DNA of 64,000 nucleotides from an uncultured Jannaschia sp. (lineage in GTDB: Bacteria; Pseudomonadota; Alphaproteobacteria; Rhodobacterales; Rhodobacteraceae). The stretch is taken from the NCBI RefSeq assembly GCF_947503795.1, contig NZ_CANNEZ010000001.1, forward strand, positions 1,913,001 through 1,977,000. The letters run 5' to 3'. Position numbers and translations under genes: made by a program. Under the pieces are notes generated by a model, which saw nothing but the letters and a program-made list of their open reading frames with translations, did no database searches and was not told the DNA's origin. Below are positions 34,437 to 43,511 of the stretch, piece by piece (the first letter of the stretch is position 1; each line of letters opens with the position of its first letter).

Positions 34437-34464
34437 ACGTGGGGACGCCTGGTCTTCGCGTCAA
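34437..34464 (-). promoter_or_regulatory. Possible sigma32-type promoter of lon
   Basis: On the minus strand TTGACG (34464-34459), 14 nt, then CCCCACGT (34444-34437). This resembles the heat-shock pattern CTTGA-N-CCCCAT-T and would give a leader of about 70 nt. The remainder of the 334-bp gap 34363-34696 shows only a weak GC hairpin at 34667-34686 (GGGGGCG/CGCCCCC). Confidence 0.35.
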
Positions 34465-34696
34465 TGTCGCGGGTGTTCCCGTCTTGTTTCCCTCACTCTG
34501 ACCGTGGCCCCGCGAAGGCGCAAGGGGGCGTGGGCGTCAGGGGCACTGACGCGGCGTGAGCGCTGCAGGGCTGCATGCCCGGCGATCCGGGGGCATTCGA
34601 CGGGGCTTGGCCCGTCGAGGGCGGCATCGGGGCCGTCGCGTCAGTGTTTCGCCGGAGCGATGGGTCGGGGGCGCAGGTCCGCCCCCGTGCGCGGTT

Positions 34697-35353
34697 TCAG
34701 CGCTTCTCGAAGGTCACGAACCGGAGGATGGAGATCGGCTGGCCATTGGCCTGGATCAGCTCCATCTGGTGCGCGCCATAGGCTTCCTCGGTGCTCAGCA
34801 CATAGAGCCAGAGGTCGAATTCACCCACGCCCTCGGGCAGGTTGATCGGGCCCTTGGCCTGCAGGCGCGGCAGATCGCCCGCCTCGCAGTCGAGCGGCAT
34901 GGTGTTGAGCGGGGCGACCAGCACGTCGCCCGCCGCGAAGGTCACGCTGCCGTCGGCGTTGAAAGGCCAGGATTCGCCCTTGTGGAACTGGAGCGGGACG
35001 ACTTCCGGCAGCGGCGCGCCGTTGATGACGATGCCCTGCCCGGTCTGACGCGATACCACGATCTCGGTGACGATCTCGTCGGTGAGGTCGGTCTGGACCG
35101 CGCCCACGGTCGAGATGCCGTAGCCGTTGGTCATGTCCCAGTCGCCCGTCAGGAGGTCACCCAGCGTGTCGTCCCAATCGCTCTTGGCGACGTCGCAGAG
35201 GTCGAGCCCCTTGGGCGGCAGGCGGTTGTCGAGCGTGTCCTCGATGGCGGTGATCGTGGCGAGGTCGAGATTGGTGAGCTGGGCCGCGGCCGGTTGGGTG
35301 GCAACGGCGGCGCCAGCGGCGACGAGGAAGGTCAAGGCACGGAACGGCAGCAC
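34697..35353 (-). CDS. Exported protein of unknown function, 218 aa
   Basis: It starts at the GTG at 35353, preceded by AAAGGA with normal spacing. The signal peptide runs through ALTFLVAAGAAVATQPAAAQ. The mature protein has two well-separated Cys (GLDLCDVAKSDWD and MPLDCEAGDLP), a possible disulfide, and predicted beta-rich segments such as DEIVTEIVVSRQTGQGIVIN. No domain recognised. It lies between lon and tgt on the same strand, in its own unit. Confidence 0.75.
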   Translation of the reverse strand: MLPFRALTFLVAAGAAVATQPAAAQLTNLDLATITAIEDTLDNRLPPKGLDLCDVAKSDWDDTLGDLLTGDWDMTNGYGISTVGAVQTDLTDEIVTEIVVSRQTGQGIVINGAPLPEVVPLQFHKGESWPFNADGSVTFAAGDVLVAPLNTMPLDCEAGDLPRLQAKGPINLPEGVGEFDLWLYVLSTEEAYGAHQMELIQANGQPISILRFVTFEKR

Positions 35354-35465
35354 GGGCAGGTCCTTTCTGGACGGACTACGAATCAGGTCTGGGACCGACC
35401 GTAGGACCGTGCCAGGGCTCGAATGTGGCCAAGCGTGGCCCATTTCGGGTCGGCCGCCGGGAACG

Positions 35466-36599
35466 TCAGAGGAGCGGGATGTCGCCTTCAGCCCGGTCCG
35501 CGTGGAACCGCGCCTGCCAGGACGCGAAGGTGCCGCCCGCGATCGCGTCGCGCATCCCCGTCATCAGGTCCTGATAATAGTGCAGATTGTGCCAGGTCAT
35601 CAGCATCGAGCCGATGATCTCCTTGGCGCGGCTGACATGATGCAGGTAGGCCCGGCTGTAGCCCCGGCAGGCCGGACAGCCGCATTGTTCGTCCAGCGGG
35701 CGCGGATCGTCGGCATGGCGCGCGTTGCGGATGTTGACGACGCCGGTGCGCGTGAAGGCCTGCCCCGTGCGCCCCGACCGAGATGGCAGCACGCAGTCCA
35801 TCATGTCGACGCCCCGCGCGACCGCGCCGACGATGTCGTCCGGCTTACCGACCCCCATCAGGTAGCGGGGCCGGTCCTCGGGCAATTGATCGGGCGCGTA
35901 GTCGAGGCAGGCGAACATCGCCTCCTGCCCCTCGCCCACCGCGAGGCCGCCGATAGCGTAGCCGTCGAAGCCGATATCCCGCAGGGCGGCGGCACTCTCC
36001 TCGCGCAGGTCCGGCTCCAGCCCGCCTTGCTGGATCCCGAAGAGCGCATGGCCCGGCCGGTCGCCGAACGCGTCGCGCGAACGCTGAGCCCAGTCCATCG
36101 AAAGCCGCATCGAGGCCGCGATGCGGTCGCGGTCGGCGGGGAGCGCGGGGCATTCGTCGAAGGCCATCACGATGTCCGAACCCAGGAGCGCCTGTATCTC
36201 CATCGAGCGGGCGGGCGTCAGACGGTGCTTCGAGCCGTCGATATGGCTGCGGAAGGTCACGCCGTCGGGGTCGAGCTTGCGGAGCGCGCCGAGGCTCATG
36301 ACCTGGAACCCGCCGCTATCCGTCAGGATCGGACGATCCCAGTTCATGAAGCGGTGGAGCCCGCCCAGCGCCGCGATGCGCTCGGCCGTCGGGCGCAGCA
36401 TCAGGTGATAGGTATTGCCCAGAAGGATATCCGCCCCTGTCTCGCGCACCGAGCCGGGCAGCATCGCCTTTACCGTCGCCGCCGTCCCCACGGGCATGAA
36501 GGCGGGCGTGCGGATGTCGCCCCGAGGCGTGCGAATCGTGCCGAGGCGGGCGCGGCCGTCCGTGGCATGCAGATCGAAGGTCAGATGGGTCCGGGTCAT
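35466..36599 (-). CDS. tgt: Queuine/preQ1 tRNA-guanine transglycosylase
   Basis: A 377-aa enzyme that swaps guanine 34 for preQ1 in tRNAs with GUN anticodons. [11 protein letters not shown] and [13 protein letters not shown] (Asp94) form part of the base-binding site. The [11 protein letters not shown] segment carries the nucleophilic Asp. The zinc ligands are in [16 protein letters not shown]. queA, which acts next, is at 61771, and tRNA-Asp(GUC), a substrate, is at 23313. Confidence 0.97.
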   Translation of the reverse strand: MTRTHLTFDLHATDGRARLGTIRTPRGDIRTPAFMPVGTAATVKAMLPGSVRETGADILLGNTYHLMLRPTAERIAALGGLHRFMNWDRPILTDSGGFQVMSLGALRKLDPDGVTFRSHIDGSKHRLTPARSMEIQALLGSDIVMAFDECPALPADRDRIAASMRLSMDWAQRSRDAFGDRPGHALFGIQQGGLEPDLREESAAALRDIGFDGYAIGGLAVGEGQEAMFACLDYAPDQLPEDRPRYLMGVGKPDDIVGAVARGVDMMDCVLPSRSGRTGQAFTRTGVVNIRNARHADDPRPLDEQCGCPACRGYSRAYLHHVSRAKEIIGSMLMTWHNLHYYQDLMTGMRDAIAGGTFASWQARFHADRAEGDIPLL

Positions 36600-36748
36600 C
36601 GGCGGCGCCTAGCACGCACCCTGGAGGCCGAAAAGCGGTCCCTCAAACGCGAAACGGCACCGACGGTCTGACGTCGATGCCGTTCGCGGGGGCAAAGGCC
36701 CTCGAATAATCAGGAACTTGTAACGAACCGCTGCGTGTCTATCTTGAA

Positions 36749-36783
36749 GGACTGGAATGGTCAGTCCCCCCGAACGAAGGGGG
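36749..36783 (+). repeat. Two adjacent inverted repeats before the second luxR gene
   Basis: GGACTG-N7-CAGTCC (36749-36767) is followed at once by CCCCC-N7-GGGGG (36767-36783), ending 20 bp before the ATG at 36803. The second could hide the ribosome site or act as an operator. The rest of the gap 36600-36802 shows no gene. Confidence 0.4.
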
Positions 36784-36802
36784 CGACCCCGGGGAGACTG
36801 GA

Positions 36803-37552
36803 ATGCTGATCGACGACGCGCGCCGGATCGAGGCGCTCGATACGCCGCGCGCCGTGTGGGATGCGACCGTGGAGACGCTGGCGACCGAAGGCGTCGGGAC
36901 CGTCCTTTACCTCATCTCCGACAAGGAGCGCCGTGACGTCCGCGTCATGACGACCGCGCCCGAGATCCATGCCGACGATCAGCCCGAGAAGGATCCGTTC
37001 CTCGACCACTGCTGCGACAGCTACGCGATCACCCGCACCGGGGCCGCCTTCATCGACGAGCACGAATATCTCTGCGCGACGGACCGCGCCTTCATCCTGC
37101 GCGCGCAGGACCACGGGTTCGTCAGCGGGTTGGGCATACCGACGCGCCTGCAGGGGTCGCTGCATTACGGCGGTTTCAACCTCGGCACCCCGCTGGACCG
37201 CGCCGCCTTCGAAGAGGAGATTGCGCCCCGTCAGGAGGAGTTCCGCCTCTTCTGCCTTCTGGTGCATCGCCGGTTCGAGGAGCTGGGCATCCTGACCGCC
37301 CCCTGTGGCGTGCTGCCCGCGCCCCTGCCGCCCCGCGCCCGGATGGTGGCCCCCGAAACCGAACGGCTCGCCGCGCTGTCGCCGCGCGAACGCGAGGTGA
37401 TCTGGCTTCAGTCGCAGGGCCTCCCCCGCAAGGAGGTGGCGCGGCTCTGCGGCATCTCTCCCAACACGGTCGCGGAATACGCCTCCAAGGCCTATCGCAA
37501 GCTCGGCGTGCGCAATCGCACGGAAGCGGCCCGTATGGTGTTCGAGGCCTGA
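36803..37552 (+). CDS. LuxR-family regulator (second solo)
   Basis: A 249-aa protein. The first 165 residues resemble an autoinducer-binding-like domain, diverged, with TVLYLISDKERRDVRV and the YGGFNLGTPLDRAAF segment. The C-terminal GerE helix-turn-helix is LSPREREVIWLQSQGLPRKE and then ISPNTVAEYASKAYRKLGV. No synthase gene is near. Two inverted repeats precede the start. Ligand and targets are unknown. Confidence 0.87.
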   Translation: MLIDDARRIEALDTPRAVWDATVETLATEGVGTVLYLISDKERRDVRVMTTAPEIHADDQPEKDPFLDHCCDSYAITRTGAAFIDEHEYLCATDRAFILRAQDHGFVSGLGIPTRLQGSLHYGGFNLGTPLDRAAFEEEIAPRQEEFRLFCLLVHRRFEELGILTAPCGVLPAPLPPRARMVAPETERLAALSPREREVIWLQSQGLPRKEVARLCGISPNTVAEYASKAYRKLGVRNRTEAARMVFEA

Positions 37553-37753
37553 ACGTTCCGCCTCGCCTCACGAAATTCGCGGCGAGCGCCTGGCATCTGT
37601 AACCTCGACCGGCAGACTTGCGCCGATCCCCGGCCATGCGCCGCCATCGCTCGCACGCTGCCGTGATCCATCTTTTGCCCAGCGCGCGGCGGCCTACATG
37701 AAGGATCGACGGACCCGCACGGTTCGCCGATTCCGACAACCCGAGAGGCACCC

Positions 37754-38341
37754 ATGCAGACCAAACTCATCCTCCCCGCCCTGGCCCTCGCCTTCGGCGT
37801 CCCGGTCGCCGCGACCGCGGGCAACCTCGAGCCCGTGGCCCCGATCGCCACGCCCGTCCCGGCCACCGTGGTGGCGACGCCGGTCTATGACTGGTCGGGC
37901 TTCTATATCGGTGGCGCCGCCACCTATGCCGATGTCGATACCAGCGTGGCCGGTATCGGCGGCGATGGCGCGCTGGCCGGTCTCCGGTTGGGCTTCGACT
38001 ACGATTTCGGCTCCTACGTTCTGGGTGCCCGCCTCGACTACGACGGCGGCAGCATCGACCTGGGCGGCGGTAACGAGATCGAAAGCATCACCCGCCTCGG
38101 CGTTCGGGCGGGTCTCGATAGCGGTCGGAACCTCTATTACGGCATTCTCGGCTATGCCGACGCCGACACTAACCTCCTCGGCTCCGGCGACGGTGCCTTC
38201 GGCGGTCTGGGTTACGAGGTCTTCGTGACCGACGCGATCACGATCGGCACCGAGGTGCTCTATCACGATCTCGACGGGTTCACCGGCGGCGCCGATGCCG
38301 ACGCGACCACGGCGTCCCTTTCGGTCAACTGGCGGTTCTGA
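37754..38341 (+). CDS. Outer-membrane beta-barrel protein (Opa/OmpA-like porin family)
   Basis: A 195-aa protein with a signal peptide ending VAATA, then GNLEPVAPIATPVPATVVAT and a barrel starting YDWSGFYIGGAATYAD. Strands of alternating polarity follow, such as SYVLGARLDYDGGSIDLG, and the protein ends in a terminal Phe (VNWRF), the usual outer-membrane assembly signal. It resembles the small surface barrels common in Rhizobiales and Rhodobacterales. A hairpin terminator follows at 38349-38378. Confidence 0.9.
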   Translation: MQTKLILPALALAFGVPVAATAGNLEPVAPIATPVPATVVATPVYDWSGFYIGGAATYADVDTSVAGIGGDGALAGLRLGFDYDFGSYVLGARLDYDGGSIDLGGGNEIESITRLGVRAGLDSGRNLYYGILGYADADTNLLGSGDGAFGGLGYEVFVTDAITIGTEVLYHDLDGFTGGADADATTASLSVNWRF

Positions 38342-38348
38342 CGACCGC

Positions 38349-38378
38349 GGACCGGGCGGCCTTTACCCCGCCCGGTCC
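38349..38378 (+). terminator. Terminator-like hairpin after the barrel gene
   Basis: GGACCGGGCGG (38349-38359), 8-nt loop, CCGCCCGGTCC (38368-38378): a perfect 11-bp stem 8 bp after the stop. Only a weak T-containing stretch follows. Confidence 0.6.
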
Positions 38379-38419
38379 AATCCCTATTGTTTCGGTCGAC
38401 AACTCGCTCCGGAGCAGAC

Positions 38420-38785
38420 ATGACCGCCGAGACGCCCGAACGCCTGGAAGGCGCGCCCCTGATCGCGCCCTCGACCACGGACCATCCGCTGCACGAGGCG
38501 GTGGTCGATGCGTGCCGCTCGGTCTTCGATCCCGAGATCCCGGTGAACATCTTCGATCTCGGGCTGGTCTACACCATCGACATCAACGCCGAGAACGAGA
38601 CGAAGGTCATCATGACCCTCACCGCGCCTGGTTGCCCCGTGGCGGGCGAGATGCCCGGCTGGGTCGCCGATGCCGTCTCCTCGGTGCCGGGGGTCAAGAC
38701 GGTCGATGTCGACCTGACCTGGGAGCCGCCTTGGGGCATGGAGATGATGTCCGACGAAGCCCGGCTGGAGCTCGGCTTCATGTGA
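38420..38785 (+). CDS. sufT: MIP18/DUF59 iron-sulfur assembly protein (SufT-like)
   Basis: A 121-aa cytoplasmic protein. The DUF59 core is VFDPEIPVNIFDLGLVYTID (residues 35-54) and the conserved reactive Cys is C72 in LTAPGCPVAG. The C-terminal WEPPWGMEMMS is typical. Such proteins help mature Fe-S enzymes in bacteria. It starts after CTCCGGAGCAGAC. A SufA-like carrier is 4.3 kb away, without the rest of the suf operon in the window. Confidence 0.92.
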   Translation: MTAETPERLEGAPLIAPSTTDHPLHEAVVDACRSVFDPEIPVNIFDLGLVYTIDINAENETKVIMTLTAPGCPVAGEMPGWVADAVSSVPGVKTVDVDLTWEPPWGMEMMSDEARLELGFM

Positions 38786-38802
38786 TTGCCATGCGCCCGG
38801 TG

Positions 38803-38982
38803 TCACACCAGGCGCAGCGCCCGCCCGACCGCGAACCAACGCCGCAGCCGCTTGCGCCGCTGCAGCCGCATTTTCATTTCCGAGAATAGCGCCTGTTCCG
38901 CCGCATAGCCCGTCGCGGGCTGGCGTACGGCGCCGCGCATCACGTCCGTGCTGTGTATGGTGTATCCGTTGAGTTCCTGCAT
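38803..38982 (-). CDS. Small basic protein, 59 aa
   Basis: It has GGAGG 7 nt before the ATG. It reads MQELNGYTIHSTDVMRGAVR, then an Ala/Glu-rich linker, then a strongly basic amphipathic C-terminus MKMRLQRRKRLRRWFAVGRA. No signal peptide. It is convergent with sufT and divergent from the LysR gene. A nucleic-acid- or membrane-binding role would fit the charge but is a guess. Confidence 0.6.
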   Translation of the reverse strand: MQELNGYTIHSTDVMRGAVRQPATGYAAEQALFSEMKMRLQRRKRLRRWFAVGRALRLV

Positions 38983-39067
38983 GGTCGATCCTCCGTCTGG
39001 ATGGTCCGGATCTAGACGATGCGGCGGGACTTGTTCAGCCGCCAGGACCGAGCCTAGACTTCCATCC

Positions 39068-39901
39068 ATGAAAGACGCCGCCGCAGACTGGTCCGATCTC
39101 GCCCTCTTCTCCGCCGTGGCGCGGGCCGGTGCGCTGGCGCCCGCCGCGCGGACCACGGGCGTCTCCGTCCCGACGCTCTCGCGGCGCATGAAGGCGCTGG
39201 AGGCGCGGATGGGTCGCCGCCTGTTCCTGCACGGCGCGCAAGGCTACGCGCCCACGACCGAGGGGCGCGACCTGCTGGAGCGAACCGCGCGGATGGAAGC
39301 CGCCGCCGCCGACATCGCCGCATGGCAGGCCGCCGGGCGTGGCCCCGCGCGCATCCGCGTCACGGCCGGCACCTGGACCGCGCGCCACCTCGCCGCGAAC
39401 CTGCCCGCCTTCTGGACGCCGGACGCGCCTTGGCTGCCGGAATTCGTACATTGCAACATCGACATGGATATCGCCCGCCGCGAGGTCGATATCGGCATCC
39501 GCAATCGCCGTCCGTCCCAGCCCTGGCTGGCCGGACGCCGCACCGGAACGACGACCCATGCGGCCTATGCAACCGAGGCGGGCGTCACCGCGTGGATCGG
39601 GGCCAGCCACGAGACACGCGCCCTGCCCTCCGAGACCTGGGTCGCCGAGACTCATGGCGACAGGATCGTGACGACCGCCAACGACCCCGCGCTGCGCCTG
39701 ATCCTGGCGCAGGCGGGGATCGGACGCGTCGTGCTGCCGACCTTCGTGGGCGACACCGCCCCCGGCCTTGTCCGCGTGTCGGACATCATCGCCGAGCTGA
39801 CACGCGAGGTCTGGCTGGTCTGCCATCACGAGGCGCGCCACGACGCCCCCATACGTGCCGCGCTCGACGCGATCGGCGGGTTTCTCGATCGAGACGGCTG
39901 A
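39068..39901 (+). CDS. LysR-family transcriptional regulator
   Basis: A 277-aa regulator with a slightly short effector domain. The DNA-binding part is DLALFSAVARAGALAPAART followed by PTLSRRMKALEARMGRRLF. The effector half includes RREVDIGIRNRRPS and VLPTFVGDTAPG. The ATG at 39068 was preferred over an earlier in-frame one since homologues start near WSDLALF. Neighbours do not reveal its target. Confidence 0.9.
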   Translation: MKDAAADWSDLALFSAVARAGALAPAARTTGVSVPTLSRRMKALEARMGRRLFLHGAQGYAPTTEGRDLLERTARMEAAAADIAAWQAAGRGPARIRVTAGTWTARHLAANLPAFWTPDAPWLPEFVHCNIDMDIARREVDIGIRNRRPSQPWLAGRRTGTTTHAAYATEAGVTAWIGASHETRALPSETWVAETHGDRIVTTANDPALRLILAQAGIGRVVLPTFVGDTAPGLVRVSDIIAELTREVWLVCHHEARHDAPIRAALDAIGGFLDRDG

Positions 39902-39945
39902 GCGACAGGTTGGAACATCCCCGCGCATCGAGGCGTTCGAAATCC

Positions 39946-41616
39946 ATGCACCGCCTCCACCGGCTGTTCGCGCCGTTTCTCATCCTCGTCGTCCTGTTGG
40001 CGACTCCTGCCCGCGCCGAAGATCCGTGGTATATGGTGGACACGTTGAATCCGGGCCTCGGGACGGTTCCCGCTGATGTCGACCGGCGCACACCGCGCGC
40101 CGCGATATCGACCTTTCTCGTAGCCGCGGAAGAAGGTGATTGGGCCCGCGCGGCCCATGTGCTCGACCTGTCCGACCTGCCCGAAGCCGAACAGCGCGCG
40201 CAATCCGAGATCCTCGCGCGGCAGCTTCATTCCGTGCTCGACCGGAAAGCCGTGTTCGACTGGTCTGCGATCAACGACCGGCCCGACGCGCTCCAGACCG
40301 TCGGTGGACAGTCGCAGGCGCAGGCGGGCGAGCCGCGGCGCTCGCTCCTCATCCGCGAACTCGCCCTCGACCCGGTGCCCGCCACGATCCGGCTCGAACG
40401 GGTCAAGGCGGGAGAGGACGCCGCGCCCGTCTGGGTCTTCTCGCGCGAAACGACCGCCGACCTCCCCGCGCTTTATGCCGCGTACGGCCCCTCGCCGCTG
40501 GAGGCGCGGTTGCCGGACGATCTCAGGGACGACGCGTTCTGGGGCCTGATGTGGTGGGAGTTGATCGGCCTGCCGCTGCTTCTGGGCGCGGCGATTCTGC
40601 TCGGCCGCATCGTGCATGCCGGTCTGACGCTCGCCGCGCGTTATGCCGATGGCGACCTCGGCCAGCGGGTGTTCAAGGCGATATCGACGCCGCTCATCAT
40701 CGCTTCGGTCACGACGCTGGTCTGGTGGGTCACCGACACCGTCTTCGTCTTCTCGGGCGCCATCGACATCTGGCTGGCCCCGCTGATCGCCGCGGGGTTC
40801 GTGACGGCGACGCTCCTCCTGATCGTCAATGTCATCGAGGCGATTCTCGAACACCTGATCGCTCCGGGTGACGACATCGACCTGACCTCGGCCCATCGCG
40901 ACAAGGCGCGCGAGATGGCAACGAAGCTGAACGCGGCGAAGCGCATCCTCGTGATCGTCGTCACCCTGGTGGGCGTGGGCATCGTCCTCTCGACGGCGGA
41001 CGCCTTCCGTTCCCTCGGGCTGTCGCTCCTGGCCTCGGCGGGGGCGTTGACGCTGATCCTCGGGTTCGCGGCGCGCAACGTGCTGGGCAATATCATGGCC
41101 TCGCTCCAGATCGCGATGAACCAGTCCGCGCGCGTCGGCGACCGCATCGTCTTCAAGGGCGAGCTTTGCCATGTCGAACGCATCCACATGACCTTCGTGC
41201 AGCTCAAGGACTGGGACGGCACGCGCGTCGTGGTGCCGGTCGAGGAATTCGTTTCGGAGACCTTCTCGAATTGGACGCTGGGCGAGCCGGACATGCTGCG
41301 CATCCTGAAGTTGAAGCTGGCGCATACCGCTGATGTCCAGGCCGTGCGCGAGGCGTTTCTCGACGTCCTTCAAGCCGTGAAGGACGACACCGACCTGACC
41401 GACGATCTGGGCGAGATCGACGAGGCGGGCGTCAACGTCGCCGGTCAGGACGTGTTCGGCATGGATGTCTGGTTCAGCGTGCCCTGCACCGATCCCAATA
41501 CCTCGTGGGAAGTGGCCTGCACCGTCCGCGAACGCCTCCTGGCCGCGATTACCGAGATGCAGCGGAACGGCGATGAGCAGCTCTTCCCCGAGGCGCAGGC
41601 CGCCGAGGCCGCCTGA
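39946..41616 (+). CDS. Mechanosensitive ion channel, MscS family
   Basis: A 556-aa membrane protein. A signal peptide (ending TPARAE) leads into a periplasmic region of about 170 residues, unusual for minimal MscS. Four or five membrane helices follow. The pore helix region is FRSLGLSLLASAGALTLILG and then FAARNVLGNIMAS, and the beta domain has QSARVGDRIVFKG and VVVPVEEFVSETFSNWT. Its likely role is release of solutes under hypo-osmotic stress; the periplasmic extension may sense or bind something. Confidence 0.92.
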   Translation: MHRLHRLFAPFLILVVLLATPARAEDPWYMVDTLNPGLGTVPADVDRRTPRAAISTFLVAAEEGDWARAAHVLDLSDLPEAEQRAQSEILARQLHSVLDRKAVFDWSAINDRPDALQTVGGQSQAQAGEPRRSLLIRELALDPVPATIRLERVKAGEDAAPVWVFSRETTADLPALYAAYGPSPLEARLPDDLRDDAFWGLMWWELIGLPLLLGAAILLGRIVHAGLTLAARYADGDLGQRVFKAISTPLIIASVTTLVWWVTDTVFVFSGAIDIWLAPLIAAGFVTATLLLIVNVIEAILEHLIAPGDDIDLTSAHRDKAREMATKLNAAKRILVIVVTLVGVGIVLSTADAFRSLGLSLLASAGALTLILGFAARNVLGNIMASLQIAMNQSARVGDRIVFKGELCHVERIHMTFVQLKDWDGTRVVVPVEEFVSETFSNWTLGEPDMLRILKLKLAHTADVQAVREAFLDVLQAVKDDTDLTDDLGEIDEAGVNVAGQDVFGMDVWFSVPCTDPNTSWEVACTVRERLLAAITEMQRNGDEQLFPEAQAAEAA

Positions 41617-41727
41617 CGACAATCCGCCGATCGGCCCCCCGATGTCGCGCAACCTTCGTTCCAGCGTCGCATCCCTGTCATTCTGTGCGTGTCCGCTAAC
41701 CCGCGGAGACTGACAGGAGAGACCACC

Positions 41728-42945
41728 ATGATCCCCCGCCCCCTCACAATCGCGGCGCTGATGGCCGCGACCGCGGCCCCCGCGATGGCCCAGACCGCCG
41801 ACGCCGTGACCTATGGCCCGCGCCCGGCCTATCTGATCGACGCGATGGACGCCTCGCCGCTGAAGGACCGGCTGGCGGCCTGCGCGGGCCAGACGCCCGC
41901 ACGCTCGAAGTTCTCGATCGGGCATCGCGGCGCGCCGCTGATGTTCCCCGAGCATACGGTCGAATCAAACGTCGCGGCCGCGCGGATGGGTGCGGGCATC
42001 CTCGAATGCGACGTGACCTTCACCGCCGATCACGAGCTCGTCTGCCGCCACGCACAAAACGACCTGCATACGACGACCGACATCCTGACCACGGATCTCG
42101 CATCGACCTGCACGACGCCGTTCACCCCGGCTGAGGGCGACACGAACGCCACCGCCGAGTGCCGCACCTCCGAGATCACGCTGGCCGAGTTCCGGACGCT
42201 GACGCCCAAGATGGACGCCTCGGACGGTTCGGCGACGACGCCCGAAGACTACCAGGGCGGCATCGCCTCCTACCGCACCGACCTCTTCACGGCCGGGGCC
42301 AACACCATGACCCATGCCGAGAGCATCGCGCTCTTCGACAGCCTCGGCGCGGATTTCACCCCCGAGCTCAAGAGCCCGTCGGTCGAGATGCCCCATGAAG
42401 GCTTCAGCCAGGAGGATTATGCCCAGAAGCTGATCGACGAGTACAAGGCCGCCGGGATCGACCCGTCGCGGGTCTGGGCGCAATCGTTCAACCTCGACGA
42501 CGTGCTCTACTGGATCGAGAACGAGCCCGAATTCGGCGCGCAGGCCGTCTACCTGATGGACGAGTACGATATCGAGGGCTACTCGCCGATGGATCCGGCG
42601 ACCTGGCCCAACACCATGGCCGAGCTCAAGGGCATGGGCGTCAACTGGATCGCACCGCCGACCTGGATGCTGGTCACGGTCGAGGGTGGCGAGATCGTGC
42701 CGTCCGCGCTGGCCGTCGCGGCCAAGGAGGCCGATCTCGGGATCATCACGTGGACCCTCGAACGCTCCGGTCCGCTGGGCGGCGGTGGCGGCTGGTACTA
42801 CCAGTCGATCGAAGAGGTCACCGACAATGACGGCGTGACCTACGAGCTTCTGGACGTGCTGGCGCAGGATGTCGGCGTGGCGGGCGTTTTCGCCGACTGG
42901 CCCGCGACGGTGACCTACTACGCCAACTGCGTCGGTCTGGACTGA
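41728..42945 (+). CDS. Exported glycerophosphodiester phosphodiesterase
   Basis: A 405-aa periplasmic GDPD. The signal peptide ends APAMAQ. The TIM-barrel active site starts [16 protein letters not shown] (H66, R67 and E75), and [20 protein letters not shown] carries the metal and acid-base residues. It hydrolyses deacylated phospholipids to glycerol 3-phosphate and an alcohol. GAGACTGACAGGAGAGACC precedes the start. It is followed by a 12-bp terminator. Confidence 0.92.
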   Translation: MIPRPLTIAALMAATAAPAMAQTADAVTYGPRPAYLIDAMDASPLKDRLAACAGQTPARSKFSIGHRGAPLMFPEHTVESNVAAARMGAGILECDVTFTADHELVCRHAQNDLHTTTDILTTDLASTCTTPFTPAEGDTNATAECRTSEITLAEFRTLTPKMDASDGSATTPEDYQGGIASYRTDLFTAGANTMTHAESIALFDSLGADFTPELKSPSVEMPHEGFSQEDYAQKLIDEYKAAGIDPSRVWAQSFNLDDVLYWIENEPEFGAQAVYLMDEYDIEGYSPMDPATWPNTMAELKGMGVNWIAPPTWMLVTVEGGEIVPSALAVAAKEADLGIITWTLERSGPLGGGGGWYYQSIEEVTDNDGVTYELLDVLAQDVGVAGVFADWPATVTYYANCVGLD

Positions 42946-42953
42946 GGCCCGAG

Positions 42954-42981
42954 GGATCGGACCGCATGCGCGGTCCGATCC
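42954..42981 (+). terminator. Terminator-like hairpin after the GDPD gene
   Basis: GGATCGGACCGC (42954-42965), ATGC loop, GCGGTCCGATCC (42970-42981): a perfect 12-bp stem 8 bp after the stop. No T run. Confidence 0.65.
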
Positions 42982-42983
42982 GG

Positions 42984-43023
42984 CGGGGGGCGTTGCCCCT
43001 CGCACCCCCCAGCATATTTGCGG
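42984..43023 (+). repeat. Intergenic GC-clamped repeat, copy 3
   Basis: CGGGGGGCGTTGCCCCTCGC, then ACCCCCCAGCATATTTGCGG. It has the same order as copies 1 and 2 (G-run, short loop, C-run, ACCCCC, AG-TATTT) but is the most diverged and lacks the GCCAGAGGA block. Confidence 0.45.
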
Positions 43024-43097
43024 AACATCGATGGGACGGGCGCGCGTCTTGAGCCTTCGATCCCGCGCGCCTATCTTGACGGGGAAGGAGCCCGCCC

Positions 43098-43478
43098 ATG
43101 TTCGCCATTCCCGGCCAATCCCCCGTGACCGTCACCGCCGCCGCCGCGGCGCAGATCGCGCGGCTGATGGCCAAGCAGGAGGCCGCCGGTCTGCGGATCG
43201 GCGTGAAGAAGGGCGGCTGTGCGGGCATGGAATACACAATGGACTACGTGGCCGAGGTCGAGCCCCATGACGAGGTGGTCGAGGTCGCGGCCCCCGACGG
43301 CACCGACGCGCGCGTGATGATCGCGCCGATGGCGCAGATGTTCCTCTTCGGGACCGAGATCGACTACGAGACGTCGCTGCTGGAGTCGGGATTCAAGTTC
43401 CGCAACCCGAACGTCACCGAGGCCTGCGGCTGCGGTGAGAGCATCAAGTTCGACGCCGCACTGGGCACGCCCGGCTGA
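43098..43478 (+). CDS. sufA: A-type Fe-S carrier (SufA/IscA family)
   Basis: A 126-aa cytoplasmic protein. The three conserved cysteines of the HesB family are C41 in KKGGCAGMEY, and C110 and C112 in EACGCGES near the C-terminus. It carries or delivers Fe-S clusters. AAGGAG precedes the start. The gene is 33 bp upstream of tpiA on the same strand. The symbol is by family; erpA or iscA would also be defensible. Confidence 0.9.
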   Translation: MFAIPGQSPVTVTAAAAAQIARLMAKQEAAGLRIGVKKGGCAGMEYTMDYVAEVEPHDEVVEVAAPDGTDARVMIAPMAQMFLFGTEIDYETSLLESGFKFRNPNVTEACGCGESIKFDAALGTPG

Positions 43479-43511
43479 CGTGCTATCCCTTCCCGCAACA
43501 GGGAGGGCCTC

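Noticed and set aside
31906-34845. A 979-codon open frame on the plus strand
   Set aside because: It is antisense to lon, whose catalytic residues are all present on the minus strand.
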